DNA from: Erythrobacter sp. | GTDB taxonomy: Bacteria > Pseudomonadota > Alphaproteobacteria > Sphingomonadales > Sphingomonadaceae | Length of the DNA: 64,000 bases | Assembly (NCBI GenBank): GCA_024642335.1 | Contig: JAHEBH010000004.1 | Location: forward strand, 42,780 to 106,779 | Direction: 5' to 3' | Part shown: one piece after another, positions 53,810 to 63,182 of the stretch | Layout: every line of letters begins with the position of its first letter | Position numbering within the stretch: position 1 is the stretch's first letter | Translations under genes and position numbers: made by a program | The notes under the pieces: generated by a model | Seen by the model: only the letters and a program-made list of their open reading frames with translations | Database searches by the model: none | Told to the model about the DNA's origin: nothing

Positions 53810-54532
53810 ATGACAGCCGCGGCCATCATTTCTGCATTGGCAATGACGCTGATCGTCGCCGTGCGTTACCTGCTTTCCAGCGGGTTCTTCGCCTGGGCGA
53901 CGTCAAGGGTGCGCCCTGGCCTCTACAAGGGGCTGGAGCCGCAGATCCGCAAGGAAATCGGCTGGTCGCTGGCTTCCGCCGCGATTTACGGGATCCCTGC
54001 GGGCATTGTCGCATGGGGTTGGCAGGACCTTGGCTGGACGCGGATCTATGTCGATGTGGCCACCTATCCACTGTGGTATTTGCCGCTCTCGTTGCTGCTT
54101 TACCTCTTCTGCCACGATACGTGGTTCTACTGGACGCATCGCTGGATGCATGTGCCGCGGTGGTTCCGTCTCGCCCACGCCGTGCACCACGCCAGCCGGC
54201 CTCCCACCGCATGGGCAGCAATGAGTTTTCACCCGCTTGAGGCCGTAACCGGGGCGATTGTTATTCCTGCACTTGTCTTGCTTATCCCCATCCATGTCGC
54301 GGTGCTGGGTCTTGTCTTGTTGATAATGACGGTAATGGGCGTCACCAATCACATGGGATGGGAGATGTTCCCGCGCTGGGTTGTTCATTCGCCTTTAGGG
54401 TACTGGCTGATAACGGCCAGCCACCACCAGAGGCATCACGACGAGTATCTATGCAATTTCGGACTCTATTTTCGCTTTTGGGACCGGCTATGCGGCACCG
54501 ATCGCGGGCTTTCTGCGCCCTTGCAGCAATGA
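53810..54532 (+). CDS. Sterol desaturase/fatty acid hydroxylase family membrane protein
   Basis: A 240-aa di-iron membrane oxygenase with three His boxes: HDTWFYWTHR, HAVHHAS and SHHQRHHDEY. Four or more membrane segments separate them. It hydroxylates or desaturates a lipid chain; in this order possible substrates include fatty acids, sphingoid bases and carotenoids. It overlaps the downstream DUF2141 gene by 43 bases. Confidence 0.86.
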   Translation: MTAAAIISALAMTLIVAVRYLLSSGFFAWATSRVRPGLYKGLEPQIRKEIGWSLASAAIYGIPAGIVAWGWQDLGWTRIYVDVATYPLWYLPLSLLLYLFCHDTWFYWTHRWMHVPRWFRLAHAVHHASRPPTAWAAMSFHPLEAVTGAIVIPALVLLIPIHVAVLGLVLLIMTVMGVTNHMGWEMFPRWVVHSPLGYWLITASHHQRHHDEYLCNFGLYFRFWDRLCGTDRGLSAPLQQ

Positions 54533-54957
54533 CGTCATGCGTGGCGGCGGCCCTTGCGGGGACTGCATCGGCCGGGGAGCGAACAACAAGCGTCCATGTC
54601 ACCGTCACCAATCTGCGCAATCTGAAGGGCGTGGTGCATGCCTGCATGTCGGCCGACCCTGAACGCTTTACCCGGTGCGAGGAAGGTGACGGCTCCTACC
54701 AGGCCACAAGGCGCGCAGCAGAGGGGCTGACATTCGTATTCGACAATGTCGCGCCCGGCACATATGCCATTGCCTTGCTGCATGACGAGAACGAGAATGA
54801 CCGGATTGACCGGTTTCTCTCCATGGTCCCGCGCGAGGGTTTCGGCTTTTCCCATGACGCGCCGGTAAGCTTTGGTCCGCCGAATTTCGACGATGCCTCC
54901 TTCGAGGTCGGTTCTGCCAATGTACGCCAGACGATCCGCATGCGTTACCTGCTGTGA
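54490..54957 (+). CDS. Exported DUF2141 protein 2
   Basis: A 155-aa secreted protein of the same family as 47358-47861. The signal peptide is MRHRSRAFCALAAMTSCVA through TASA; the mature part has GTYAIALLHDENENDRIDRF and ends FEVGSANVRQTIRMRYLL. The ATG at 54490 is chosen for its signal sequence; a later ATG at 54529 overlaps the upstream stop as ATGA. Two cysteines (HACMS, TRCEEG) may pair. Confidence 0.8.
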   Translation: MRHRSRAFCALAAMTSCVAAALAGTASAGERTTSVHVTVTNLRNLKGVVHACMSADPERFTRCEEGDGSYQATRRAAEGLTFVFDNVAPGTYAIALLHDENENDRIDRFLSMVPREGFGFSHDAPVSFGPPNFDDASFEVGSANVRQTIRMRYLL

Positions 54958-55082
54958 CGTCACGATTGCATGCCGGGTGACGCCAATTCGCCGCCGCCAA
55001 AGCTTATCGGCACAACTTAACAGTTAATTTACCACGTCGCGCCAGAATGCCACGCACATGAGATTCTAGGGGTTTAGGTCCT

Positions 55083-56582
55083 ATGGACACTTTGCGCGGC
55101 AATTTTGGCGATCTGGGCAGTTCGATTGCGGATGAGCCCTATGAGGAAGAAGCGGTCCACGACGCCCCTCCGCCAGAAATCGGCACCGACGAGCGCCGCA
55201 TGCAGGTGCGCGCCTACAATTTCTGGGCCGGCCTGCTGGAGGACCGCAACCTTCCCAATGTCGAAGACCTCGATCCCGATTCGCTTCCCGATTTCGGCCC
55301 CAATGGCGTGCTGCTCGACTTCTCGCATGGCATCGAGGACCCCGCAGTTTCATTCCTGGGTGCCAAGCTGTCCAGCGAATGCGGCGCGGACGGCATTGTC
55401 ATCAACCGCCTGTCGGATGTACCCGCCCGATCGCTGCTGAGCCGCATCACCGATCACTACATGCAGATCCTGGCCAACCAGGCCCCGATCGGCTTCGAAG
55501 CCGAATTCGTGAACCAGCGCGGGGCAACGATCCTGTATCGCGGCATATTGCTGCCGTTCTCCAGCGATGACGAGACGATCGATTTCATCTTTGGCGTCAT
55601 CAACTGGAAAGAGATGGCCAATGCCGAGGATGCGGACGAGCTGCTTCTTGAAATCAACCAGGCTCTCGAAACCCCGAGCGTGCCCAGGAGCATGCAGCCG
55701 ATCAACACATCGTCCGATTGGGCCGATGATGATGATGACACGGATTCCCCTGGCTGGGACATGCACGAAGAAGAGGAAGCGGAACTGCCCGCACCCTCTT
55801 TCGGCCTGCCCAAACTGCAGGACTACGCGCCCACCCTGCCCGAAGAGCCGGAATACGCTTCGCTCATGCCGCAGGAACTGGCTCACCCGATTGAAAACAT
55901 TGCTCCCCTTGCGCGAGCGGAAAAGGCGCCGCTTGATCTCGCAAGCTTCGGCGAAGCGGAAATCGATCCCGCCGACATGGGTCTTTATGACTGGCTCGCC
56001 TCCGCCCGCGAACTCGCCGATGAAGCGCGCAGCAGCGAAGACCGCACGCGGGGCGCCCTTTACGAGGCGATCGGCCGGGCGCACGACTTTGCCCTCGCAG
56101 CCTTCGCTTCTCCCGCCGAATTCACCGAAATGGTGGAGGATGCCGGGCTGACCATGCAGGACCGCGCCCCGATGACGCCGGTGGTCAAGCTGGTCTTCGG
56201 CAGCGATTACGACAAGACCCGCCTTACCGAATATGCCGCCGCGCTCACCCATGCGCAGCGCATCGGCCTCGAATTCGGCATGCTGGCAGACTTCCTGCGT
56301 CAGGCCGATGGCGGCCTGAAAGGCGTGGTGCAGGAGGAGCGCCGGTTGCGCCGCGCGGAAAGCGGCAAGCCGGCCAAAATTGTGGCCAAGGGGCCGCGCA
56401 AGTCCATCGCCCGCAAGTTGCGCGCGATCGAACCGAGCGGCTTTGACGCCATTTCCGCCATTGGCGAGGAATTCGCACTGGTCATGGTTCGCCGTACCGA
56501 AAGGGGCGAAGTGGTCGTGCTGGGCGAAGTGCCAGAAGACGCAGCACTGGTCGAAAAGGCTGCCCGCAAGCTGGTGGGCTGA
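55083..56582 (+). CDS. PAS-like domain protein conserved in sphingomonads
   Basis: A 499-aa soluble protein. The region RMQVRAYNFWAG through RITDHYMQILANQAPIGFEAEF and IDFIFGVINWK has the layout of alphaproteobacterial PAS-like domains. A long acidic, proline-rich linker follows (WADDDDDTDSPGWDMHEEEE), and a basic C-terminal helical part ends the protein. It is probably a sensory or cell-cycle regulatory protein. The exact role is unknown. Confidence 0.7.
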   Translation: MDTLRGNFGDLGSSIADEPYEEEAVHDAPPPEIGTDERRMQVRAYNFWAGLLEDRNLPNVEDLDPDSLPDFGPNGVLLDFSHGIEDPAVSFLGAKLSSECGADGIVINRLSDVPARSLLSRITDHYMQILANQAPIGFEAEFVNQRGATILYRGILLPFSSDDETIDFIFGVINWKEMANAEDADELLLEINQALETPSVPRSMQPINTSSDWADDDDDTDSPGWDMHEEEEAELPAPSFGLPKLQDYAPTLPEEPEYASLMPQELAHPIENIAPLARAEKAPLDLASFGEAEIDPADMGLYDWLASARELADEARSSEDRTRGALYEAIGRAHDFALAAFASPAEFTEMVEDAGLTMQDRAPMTPVVKLVFGSDYDKTRLTEYAAALTHAQRIGLEFGMLADFLRQADGGLKGVVQEERRLRRAESGKPAKIVAKGPRKSIARKLRAIEPSGFDAISAIGEEFALVMVRRTERGEVVVLGEVPEDAALVEKAARKLVG

Positions 56583-56676
56583 CGGCTGACGGATAATTCC
56601 GGCAGGGATCCATTCGCCTGCCCGCTGCGAAGTCTTCAGTTTCCGTTCAGGGGCAGAGGCGCTAGACCCTGTCGGC

Positions 56677-58032
56677 ATGCGACTATTTGCCCACTTCCTG
56701 GCCGCTCTCTCCCTTGTGATGGCTGGCGCGCAGCCTGTTGCTGCACAAAGCGTGTTGCGCGATGCCGAAACCGAAGAATTGCTGCAGGATCTGGTCGATC
56801 CGCTGGCCGAAGCCGCCGGACTGGGCGAAGGCGCGGTCGAGGTGGTGTTGCTTGACGACCGGTCGATCAACGCCTTCGTGGCGGGCGGGCAACGCATCTA
56901 TGTCCATTCCGGGCTGATTCACGCCGCCGATACCGCCAATGAGGTGCAGGGCGTGCTGGCGCATGAGCTGGGCCACATCACCGGCGGTCACATCATCCGC
57001 TATTCGGAAGGGGCGGGGAATGCCATGCGCATCACACTGCTGTCGGCGCTGGCGGGCATCGCCGCGGCGCTTGCCGGTGGCGGCGAGGCGGCGCTAGGCG
57101 TGATGGCGCTGGGCCAGCAGGCTGCGATGGGGTCCTTCCTGGCATTCACCCGCACGCAGGAAGCCAGCGCCGATGCCGCTGGCTCTCAATATCTGTCCAC
57201 AGCAGGGCTGACCGGGCGCGGAAGCCTGGAGTTCTTCCGCAAGCTGCAGGAATACGAGTTCCGCCGCGGCTACAACCAGAATGACGAGACCGAGTTCGCG
57301 CGCACCCACCCGCTCTCCGGCAATCGTATTGCCGCGCTGCGCGACGGCTATGCCCAAGACCCCGCATGGGATGTCCCGCCGGATGCGCAGGAACAGCGCC
57401 GCTTCGAAAGGATCAAGGCAAAGCTGTTCGGCTTCCAGAACCCGCCCGAACGAACCCTCAGTGCCTATCCCGCCGAGGACGGCAGCATCGCGGCACGTTA
57501 TGCGCGGGCCTATGCCTACCACAAGGAGGCGCTGGTCGATCATGCACTGGCCGAAACGGAAGCCTTGCTCGCCGCCGAACCGGAAAATCCCTACTTCCTT
57601 GAGCTAAAAGGGCAAATTCTCCTCGAGTCGGGCCGTCCGGCGGACGCGTTGGCGCCCTTGCGCAGATCAGTCATGCTGTCTGGCGCGAACCCGCTGATCG
57701 CGCCCATGCTGGGCCACGCGCTGCTGGCGACAGAAGATCCCGCCCATCTGGAAGAGGCGGAGCAGGTGCTGCGCGCTGCGGTGGGCCGCGACCGCGAGAA
57801 CCCTTTCGCCTGGTACCAGCTGGGCGTGGTCTACGGCCAGCGGGGCGACATACCGCGCGCGCAGCTGGCAAGTGCGGAGCAGCTGATCATGTCGGGCAAC
57901 CCGCGCGCGGCGCTGCAGAATGCTCGTTCAGCCGAAGTCGGCCTGCCCACCGGGTCGCCGGACTGGATTCGGGCGCAGGATGTGGCCATAGAGGCCCGCT
58001 CCTACATTGAACGCATGGAAGAACGGAACTAG
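56677..58032 (+). CDS. M48 family metalloprotease with TPR repeats (BepA-like)
   Basis: A 451-aa periplasmic metalloprotease. The signal peptide ends in PVAAQS, HELGH is at 96-100 and the third zinc ligand is in TQEASADAAG. TPR-like helices fill the C-terminal half (from about residue 270). BepA/YfgC proteins of this type assist outer-membrane protein assembly and remove misfolded LptD or BamA. It lies 9 bases before the DsbA-like gene. Confidence 0.91.
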   Translation: MRLFAHFLAALSLVMAGAQPVAAQSVLRDAETEELLQDLVDPLAEAAGLGEGAVEVVLLDDRSINAFVAGGQRIYVHSGLIHAADTANEVQGVLAHELGHITGGHIIRYSEGAGNAMRITLLSALAGIAAALAGGGEAALGVMALGQQAAMGSFLAFTRTQEASADAAGSQYLSTAGLTGRGSLEFFRKLQEYEFRRGYNQNDETEFARTHPLSGNRIAALRDGYAQDPAWDVPPDAQEQRRFERIKAKLFGFQNPPERTLSAYPAEDGSIAARYARAYAYHKEALVDHALAETEALLAAEPENPYFLELKGQILLESGRPADALAPLRRSVMLSGANPLIAPMLGHALLATEDPAHLEEAEQVLRAAVGRDRENPFAWYQLGVVYGQRGDIPRAQLASAEQLIMSGNPRAALQNARSAEVGLPTGSPDWIRAQDVAIEARSYIERMEERN

Positions 58033-58041
58033 GCCCCTCAT

Positions 58042-58734
58042 ATGCGCTGGATTGCCACAATTGCTATCGCCCTGGTTTCCGGCTTTGCCGGAGCCGCCAT
58101 CTGGTCATTCTCGGGCCTTGGGGAAAGCCAGACGCGCGACTATCTCCTCTCCCACCCCGAAGTCCTGCCCGAAGCGATGCAGGTGCTCCAGCGGCGCGAA
58201 ATGATGGCCGCGATCGAGCCCCTGCGGCAGGAAATCGAAACACCGTTCCCCGGCGCGATCATGGGCAATCCCGAAGGCAGCGTCACGCTGGTCGAATTTT
58301 CCGATTACGCCTGCGGATATTGCCGCCAGAGCGTGGCCGATGTCGCCGCCCTGATAGAGGGCAATCCCGATCTGCGCGTGGTCATCCGCGAATATCCGAT
58401 TCTCACCGCACAAAGCGCCGAGGCCGCGCGCATGGCGCTGGCCGCAGCCCAGCAGGGGCGCTTCGAGCAGTTCCATCTGGCCATGTTCGGCCAGGGGCAG
58501 GTGACCCCCGAAACCATCGAGGCGGCCGCCAATGAGGCCGGTGTCAACCTGGAGCTGGCGCGCGCCGCGATCGATTCCGGCCAGTTCGAAGGGCAGTTGC
58601 AGAACAATGTCTACCTCGCCCAGAGCATCGGTTTTTCGGGCACACCCTCGTGGGTAATCGGCGAACGGACCTTCAACGGCGCAGTCGGGCGCCGCGCGAT
58701 TGAACAGGCAATCGCCGAAGCGCGCGATTCCTGA
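58042..58734 (+). CDS. DsbA family thiol-disulphide oxidoreductase
   Basis: A 230-aa exported thioredoxin-fold protein with an N-terminal membrane/signal segment and active site CGYC. A cis-Pro region is in GFSGTPSWVIG. It is of the Com1/BdbD-like type, which catalyses disulphide formation or isomerisation in the periplasm. It follows the M48 protease by 9 bases and likely shares its transcript. Confidence 0.92.
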   Translation: MRWIATIAIALVSGFAGAAIWSFSGLGESQTRDYLLSHPEVLPEAMQVLQRREMMAAIEPLRQEIETPFPGAIMGNPEGSVTLVEFSDYACGYCRQSVADVAALIEGNPDLRVVIREYPILTAQSAEAARMALAAAQQGRFEQFHLAMFGQGQVTPETIEAAANEAGVNLELARAAIDSGQFEGQLQNNVYLAQSIGFSGTPSWVIGERTFNGAVGRRAIEQAIAEARDS

Positions 58735-58748
58735 TAGGCTGGCGCTTG

Positions 58749-60017
58749 ATGATGGCGCGCAAGACAAACAAGGCAAATCTGCGGAAGGTAGCGCCCTTGC
58801 TCGGTGCGAACAGCGGCATTGGAATGCTGCCTTTCCAGCCGACGCCCTTCTTCGATGACAAGAACCGTGCCTTCTGGCGCCTGCAGCTGATCGGCTGGGG
58901 CGGAGCAATGGCACTGCGCTCTGCCACGTTGATCGCCAACAACCAGCCGCCCGAATATCTGATCTCGGTGCTGATCGCGACGATCACGGGTTTTTCGATC
59001 AGCCTGGTCCTGTCGGTTGTCTATTCGCAACTGATCAATCGCCGCGCGCTGGTAACCTGGGGCGCAACCGCCATATCCCTCGCCGTGGCCGTTGCCATTT
59101 CCGCGACGATCAACGCCTGGACCATCAGCCTGCGGCCCGAAGCCAACGAGACCGGTTTCACCACGCTTGTGCTGGGCGTATTCTATCTCGACATGACGCT
59201 GCTTGCCGCCTGGTCTGCGCTCTATTACGCGATCAATTTCTTCCTCCAGGTGGAAGAGCAGAATGACCGGCTGGAACGGCTGGAAGCACAGGCGACCAGC
59301 GCGCAACTGGCCATGCTGCGCTACCAGCTCAACCCGCATTTCCTGTTCAACACACTCAATTCGATCAGCACGCTGGTGCTGCTCAAGCAGACCGTCCCCG
59401 CCAATGCCATGCTGACGCGCCTGTCCGCTTTCCTGCGCCATACTCTGGTGAGCGAGCCGGGCAGCAAGGTGACCGTGGCGCAGGAGGTGGAGACCCTCCA
59501 GCTCTATCTCGAGATCGAACGGATGCGTTTCGAGGAACGGCTGCGCACCGAATTTCTTGTCGATCCCGCTGCGGCCAATGCGCTGATCCCCTCCATGTTG
59601 CTGCAGCCGCTGGTTGAAAATGCGGTCAAATATGGCGTTTCAGCGCAGGAGGAAGGCGCGCGGATCAGCCTTTCGGCACAAGTGGCGGGCAACAACCTGC
59701 GCCTGAAGGTTTCCGACACCGGGCCGGGCGTGCAAGGGTCCCGCCGCACCGAAATCATGGCAAACAGCCCGGCATTGGACCGCACTGTCTCAACCGGGGT
59801 GGGCCTGGCCAATATCCGCAATCGGCTGGCCCAGGCTTATGGCACGGATCATCGCTTCACTATCGAAACGCCGGGCGAAGGGGGCTTTGCCGTCACAATC
59901 GAGCTACCGCTCGAAATCGCCAGATCGGAGAATAGCGGGGCCGCTGCGGCGACCCTCCCGGCGCTATCGGTTGATCAGGGCCAGTCGCAACATCAGCCAA
60001 TGGGAAGCACGACATGA
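58749..60017 (+). CDS. Sensor histidine kinase, LytS/YehU-type
   Basis: A 422-aa membrane kinase with about four to five transmembrane helices in the first half and a short coiled coil (EEQNDRLERLEAQATSAQL in part). The catalytic half contains LNPHFLFNTLNSIS with the phospho-accepting His and LVENAVKYG (N box). ATP site GVGLANIRNRL follows. It overlaps the response regulator by four bases (ATGA). Signal unknown. Confidence 0.9.
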   Translation: MMARKTNKANLRKVAPLLGANSGIGMLPFQPTPFFDDKNRAFWRLQLIGWGGAMALRSATLIANNQPPEYLISVLIATITGFSISLVLSVVYSQLINRRALVTWGATAISLAVAVAISATINAWTISLRPEANETGFTTLVLGVFYLDMTLLAAWSALYYAINFFLQVEEQNDRLERLEAQATSAQLAMLRYQLNPHFLFNTLNSISTLVLLKQTVPANAMLTRLSAFLRHTLVSEPGSKVTVAQEVETLQLYLEIERMRFEERLRTEFLVDPAAANALIPSMLLQPLVENAVKYGVSAQEEGARISLSAQVAGNNLRLKVSDTGPGVQGSRRTEIMANSPALDRTVSTGVGLANIRNRLAQAYGTDHRFTIETPGEGGFAVTIELPLEIARSENSGAAAATLPALSVDQGQSQHQPMGSTT

Positions 60018-60808
60018 CCATCAGAACCATCGTTGTCGACGACGAAAAGCTCGCCATCCAGGGCCTCCAGCTCCGCCTCGAGGCCTTCCCCGATGTGGAG
60101 GTGATCGGAACCTGCGCCAATGGCCGCGAAGCCATTCGCGCGATCAAGACGGAAAAGCCGGACCTCGTCTTCCTCGATATCCAGATGCCCGGTTTCGATG
60201 GCTTCTCGGTGGTCAAGGGCGTGATGGAAATCGAGCCGCCGCTGTTCGTGTTTGTTACCGCGTACCAGGAACACGCCATCCGCGCCTTCGAGGCCAATGC
60301 CGTGAATTACCTGATGAAGCCGGTGGACGAGGCCAAGCTGGCCGACACGCTGGAACGCGTCCGCGTCCGCCTGGCGGAAAAACGCTCTGCGGAGGAGGCC
60401 GAGAAGCTCAAGGTCGTGCTGGCCGAAGTGAGCCCCGAGAGCCTGGACGGCATGGCGGGCGAAGGCGAGTTTGCGGGCCGTTATGAAAAGATGATCAACA
60501 TCAAGGATCGCGGCAAGATCTTCCGCGTGGATGTCGATACGATCGAGCATATCGAGGCGGCCGGCGATTACATGTGCATCTATACCGGCGACAATTCGCT
60601 GATCCTGCGCGAAACGATGAAGGATCTGGAGCGCCGCCTCGACCCCAAGACCTTCCAGCGCGTCCATCGCTCCACCATCGTCAATCTCGACCTCGTCCGG
60701 CAGGTGCGCCCGCATACCAATGGCGAATGCTTTCTCGTGCTCGAGAGCGGAGCGGAGGTGAAGGTTTCACGCAGCTACCGCGATGTAGTGGCGCGATTTG
60801 TGCATTAG
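60014..60808 (+). CDS. LytTR family response regulator
   Basis: A 264-aa regulator: the receiver domain has Asp55 in FLDIQMPGF and Lys in MKPVDE; a LytTR DNA-binding domain follows from about residue 160 (GKIFRVDVDTIEHIEAAGDYMCIY begins it in part). It is the partner of the LytS-type kinase. No direct-repeat binding site was identified. Confidence 0.92.
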   Translation: MTIRTIVVDDEKLAIQGLQLRLEAFPDVEVIGTCANGREAIRAIKTEKPDLVFLDIQMPGFDGFSVVKGVMEIEPPLFVFVTAYQEHAIRAFEANAVNYLMKPVDEAKLADTLERVRVRLAEKRSAEEAEKLKVVLAEVSPESLDGMAGEGEFAGRYEKMINIKDRGKIFRVDVDTIEHIEAAGDYMCIYTGDNSLILRETMKDLERRLDPKTFQRVHRSTIVNLDLVRQVRPHTNGECFLVLESGAEVKVSRSYRDVVARFVH

Positions 60809-61069
60809 AGCACTTTCCGACCATTCTGGCGCGCGATCCTCGGTGCTGTTCCCTCCGTCCTTTGGACTCCGGGGCACCTGCGGACGGCCGGTCGGCCTTT
60901 GACTGCCGTTACCAAGGGACTGAAAATAGGCCAAAGAAAGCGCCAAATCGGGCCAAAGGCCCGCAAGCGCGACTGCGCGCCCGCAGCGGGGGCAGCTTGC
61001 CTGCCCGCCTAGCGAGGATGTCCACCCGGATGGGTGGACGCAAAACAAATTAACCTCCAAAAGCAATCC
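60809..61069. other. Structured intergenic region before nadC
   Basis: 261 bases with several inverted repeats, including GTCCACCC-GGAT-GGGTGGAC (61020-61039), 31 bases before the nadC start. GGCCTTTGACTGCCGTT and GCCAAAGAAAGCGCC lie in the centre. The region keeps an open minus-strand frame, but this reflects base composition. It may be a repeated intergenic element or an mRNA leader. Confidence 0.5.
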
Positions 61070-61933
61070 ATGACCACCTTTTCCCTTCCCGGCTTCAACC
61101 TTTCCGCTTTTGTCCGTGCCACGCTGGACGAAGACCTTGGCGTGGGCCTGCCCGGCGGCGGACATGACGTGACTGCCGAGAGCGTGATCCCGGCAGACGC
61201 ACGTTTCTCGGGCGTGATGGACAGCCGCGACCCGATCGTGGTGGCGGGCCTGCCGATTGCCGTCGCCTTCTTTCGCGCGCTCGATCCGGACATGCGGGCC
61301 GAAGTGCTGGTGGAAGAGGGGCAGTCGGTGCCAGCCGGTACAGACCTGTTGCGGCTCGAAGGCAATGCGCGCGCCATGCTCACCGCCGAACGCAGCGCGC
61401 TCAACACCGTGCAGCACCTCTCGGGCATCGCCACCATGACGCGGGCCTATGTCGATGCGATGGGGCAGACGGATTGCGTGCTGCTCGACACGCGCAAGAC
61501 CATTCCCGGCCTGCGCCATCTCGAGAAATACGCCACTCGCATGGGCGGCGCGCAGAACCACCGCATGGGATTGTGGGATGCAGCGATGATCAAGGACAAC
61601 CATATCGCGGTGGCCGGCAATGTCGGCGAGGCGGTGCGCCGCGCACGTGAGGCCGGGGTGAAGGACGTCATCTGCGAAGTCGACCGCATCGACCAGATCG
61701 AGCCCGCGCTGGCGGCGGGCGCCAGCCACCTCCTGCTCGACAATATGGATCCGGCTACCTTGCGCGAGGCGGTGGCGCTGGTGGATGGCCGCGTCCAGCT
61801 GGAAGCATCGGGCGGCATCAATTTGGAGACCATCGCCGCCAGGGCAGCAACGGGCGTGACCTATGTCTCGGTCGGCCGCCTGACGCAAAGCGCGCCTGCA
61901 GCGGATATCGGTCTGGATTTTTCGGTGCTGTGA
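61070..61933 (+). CDS. nadC: Nicotinate-nucleotide diphosphorylase (quinolinate phosphoribosyltransferase)
   Basis: A 287-aa enzyme of de novo NAD synthesis, turning quinolinate and PRPP into nicotinate mononucleotide. LDTRKTIPGLRHLEKYATRMGG and HRMGLWDAAMIKDNHI are diagnostic. The ATG at 61070 matches family starts; a GTG at 61034 is possible. It overlaps the RNase T2 gene by four bases. No nadA or nadB is present here. Confidence 0.94.
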   Translation: MTTFSLPGFNLSAFVRATLDEDLGVGLPGGGHDVTAESVIPADARFSGVMDSRDPIVVAGLPIAVAFFRALDPDMRAEVLVEEGQSVPAGTDLLRLEGNARAMLTAERSALNTVQHLSGIATMTRAYVDAMGQTDCVLLDTRKTIPGLRHLEKYATRMGGAQNHRMGLWDAAMIKDNHIAVAGNVGEAVRRAREAGVKDVICEVDRIDQIEPALAAGASHLLLDNMDPATLREAVALVDGRVQLEASGGINLETIAARAATGVTYVSVGRLTQSAPAADIGLDFSVL

Positions 61934-62637
61934 AAGCGGTTGCGACCGCGTCGCTTCTGCTCGCGCTGCTCCCGGCGCAAGCACTGGCCCAAGCCTATCA
62001 ATGCCGCATCCCGTCAGCACCTGTGGCAGTTCCGCAGATCGAACAGGACGGTCCCACAAGGCAAATGCCGGTGAATGGCTACACGCTTTCCCTGTCATGG
62101 AGTCCCGAATTCTGCCGCACGCGCGAGGATGATCCGCGCCATGCGCGGCAATGTTCGGGGCGTGAGGGTCGCTTCGGCCTGATCGTCCACGGGCTGTGGC
62201 CAGAGGGGCGCGGCAACAGCTGGCCGCAGTGGTGCCCCGTGCGCCGACAGCCCGCCCCCGCCACGATCCGCCAGAACATGTGCATCACGCCCGATGCGCG
62301 CCTGCTCGCCGACCAATGGACCAAGCATGGCAGCTGCATGGTCCAGCGGCCCGAAACCTATTTCCGCGTCACGCGCGTGCTGTGGAATTCGCTGCGCCTG
62401 CCCGACTTCGACCGCCTCTCGCGCCAGGAGGGCCTGACAGCCGGCGATATCCGCCAGACATTTGCCGAGGCCAATCCGCATTGGGAGGCGGAGCACATCG
62501 GCATAAAGCTCAACAGCCGCGGCTGGCTGCAGGAATTGCGCCTCTGCTACGCCCGCGATTTCAAGCCCGCGCGCTGCAACGCTGCGCAATATGGGGCGGC
62601 AAACGATGCGGAGGCGAAAATCTGGCGGGGGTTGTGA
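61930..62637 (+). CDS. Ribonuclease T2 family protein
   Basis: A 235-aa secreted RNase T2. The signal peptide ends in ALAQAY, and the two catalytic segments FGLIVHGLWPEG and WTKHGSC contain the catalytic histidines. Several cysteines may form the usual disulphides. It is coupled to nadC by a GTGA overlap. It may scavenge nucleotides from external RNA. Confidence 0.92.
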   Translation: MKAVATASLLLALLPAQALAQAYQCRIPSAPVAVPQIEQDGPTRQMPVNGYTLSLSWSPEFCRTREDDPRHARQCSGREGRFGLIVHGLWPEGRGNSWPQWCPVRRQPAPATIRQNMCITPDARLLADQWTKHGSCMVQRPETYFRVTRVLWNSLRLPDFDRLSRQEGLTAGDIRQTFAEANPHWEAEHIGIKLNSRGWLQELRLCYARDFKPARCNAAQYGAANDAEAKIWRGL

Positions 62638-62673
62638 TCCCCGCCCGATCAGAATGACGAAATTTGGGGCGGC

Positions 62674-63021
62674 CTATTCGCCAGAGCCCAGGATCCTGCC
62701 TTCGAGATAACGCCTGGGGGCGGACACCTTCATGCCCTGGTCGAGCGAATCGACCAGCGTTTCGCCGGAAATGGGTTCGGCAAACTCGACGCCGATGCGG
62801 CCCCCATCTGCCCAGGCAACACGCCCCTTGATGCAGGAATGCCCGCAAATCAGCGTAACCTGTTCATCGACGGACAGAGGATGAGAAACATCGACCAGCG
62901 CGCCATCGACAGAAACGTCGCGAATGCGCACTTCCTGCGTATCGCTTCCACCTTTGAGGCGCCCCCGCAAGAACAGGGGTGCGCGCTTCGGGCTCCTTTT
63001 GTGAGTAGTCAAGTCCACCAT
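62674..63021 (-). CDS. Single PilZ-domain protein
   Basis: A 115-aa protein made of one PilZ domain: RSPKR near residue 9 and DVSVDG near residue 35 are intact. The ATG at 63021 is preferred over a GTG at 63054 because of spacing to AAAGG. Third PilZ gene of the window. It is divergent from the dioxygenase gene. Confidence 0.85.
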   Translation of the reverse strand: MVDLTTHKRSPKRAPLFLRGRLKGGSDTQEVRIRDVSVDGALVDVSHPLSVDEQVTLICGHSCIKGRVAWADGGRIGVEFAEPISGETLVDSLDQGMKVSAPRRYLEGRILGSGE

Positions 63022-63182
63022 ATCCTGCACCTTTCTTGCGCGCAAAAGTGCCACCTTGAGGCTAATTTTGGGTTAAGCGCACAAGGCCGCAATCGCGACC
63101 TCCATTGTGGGCCCGGCAGCCAGCCTTTATGCTCATCACGGGCGCTCGCCACTGGCGCCGGGAAGAGGGAGCCTGGAAGAGA

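Noticed and set aside
60767..62098. A 443-codon minus-strand frame over nadC and its leader
   Set aside because: It is antisense to nadC, which carries diagnostic motifs, and its end lies in structured non-coding DNA.
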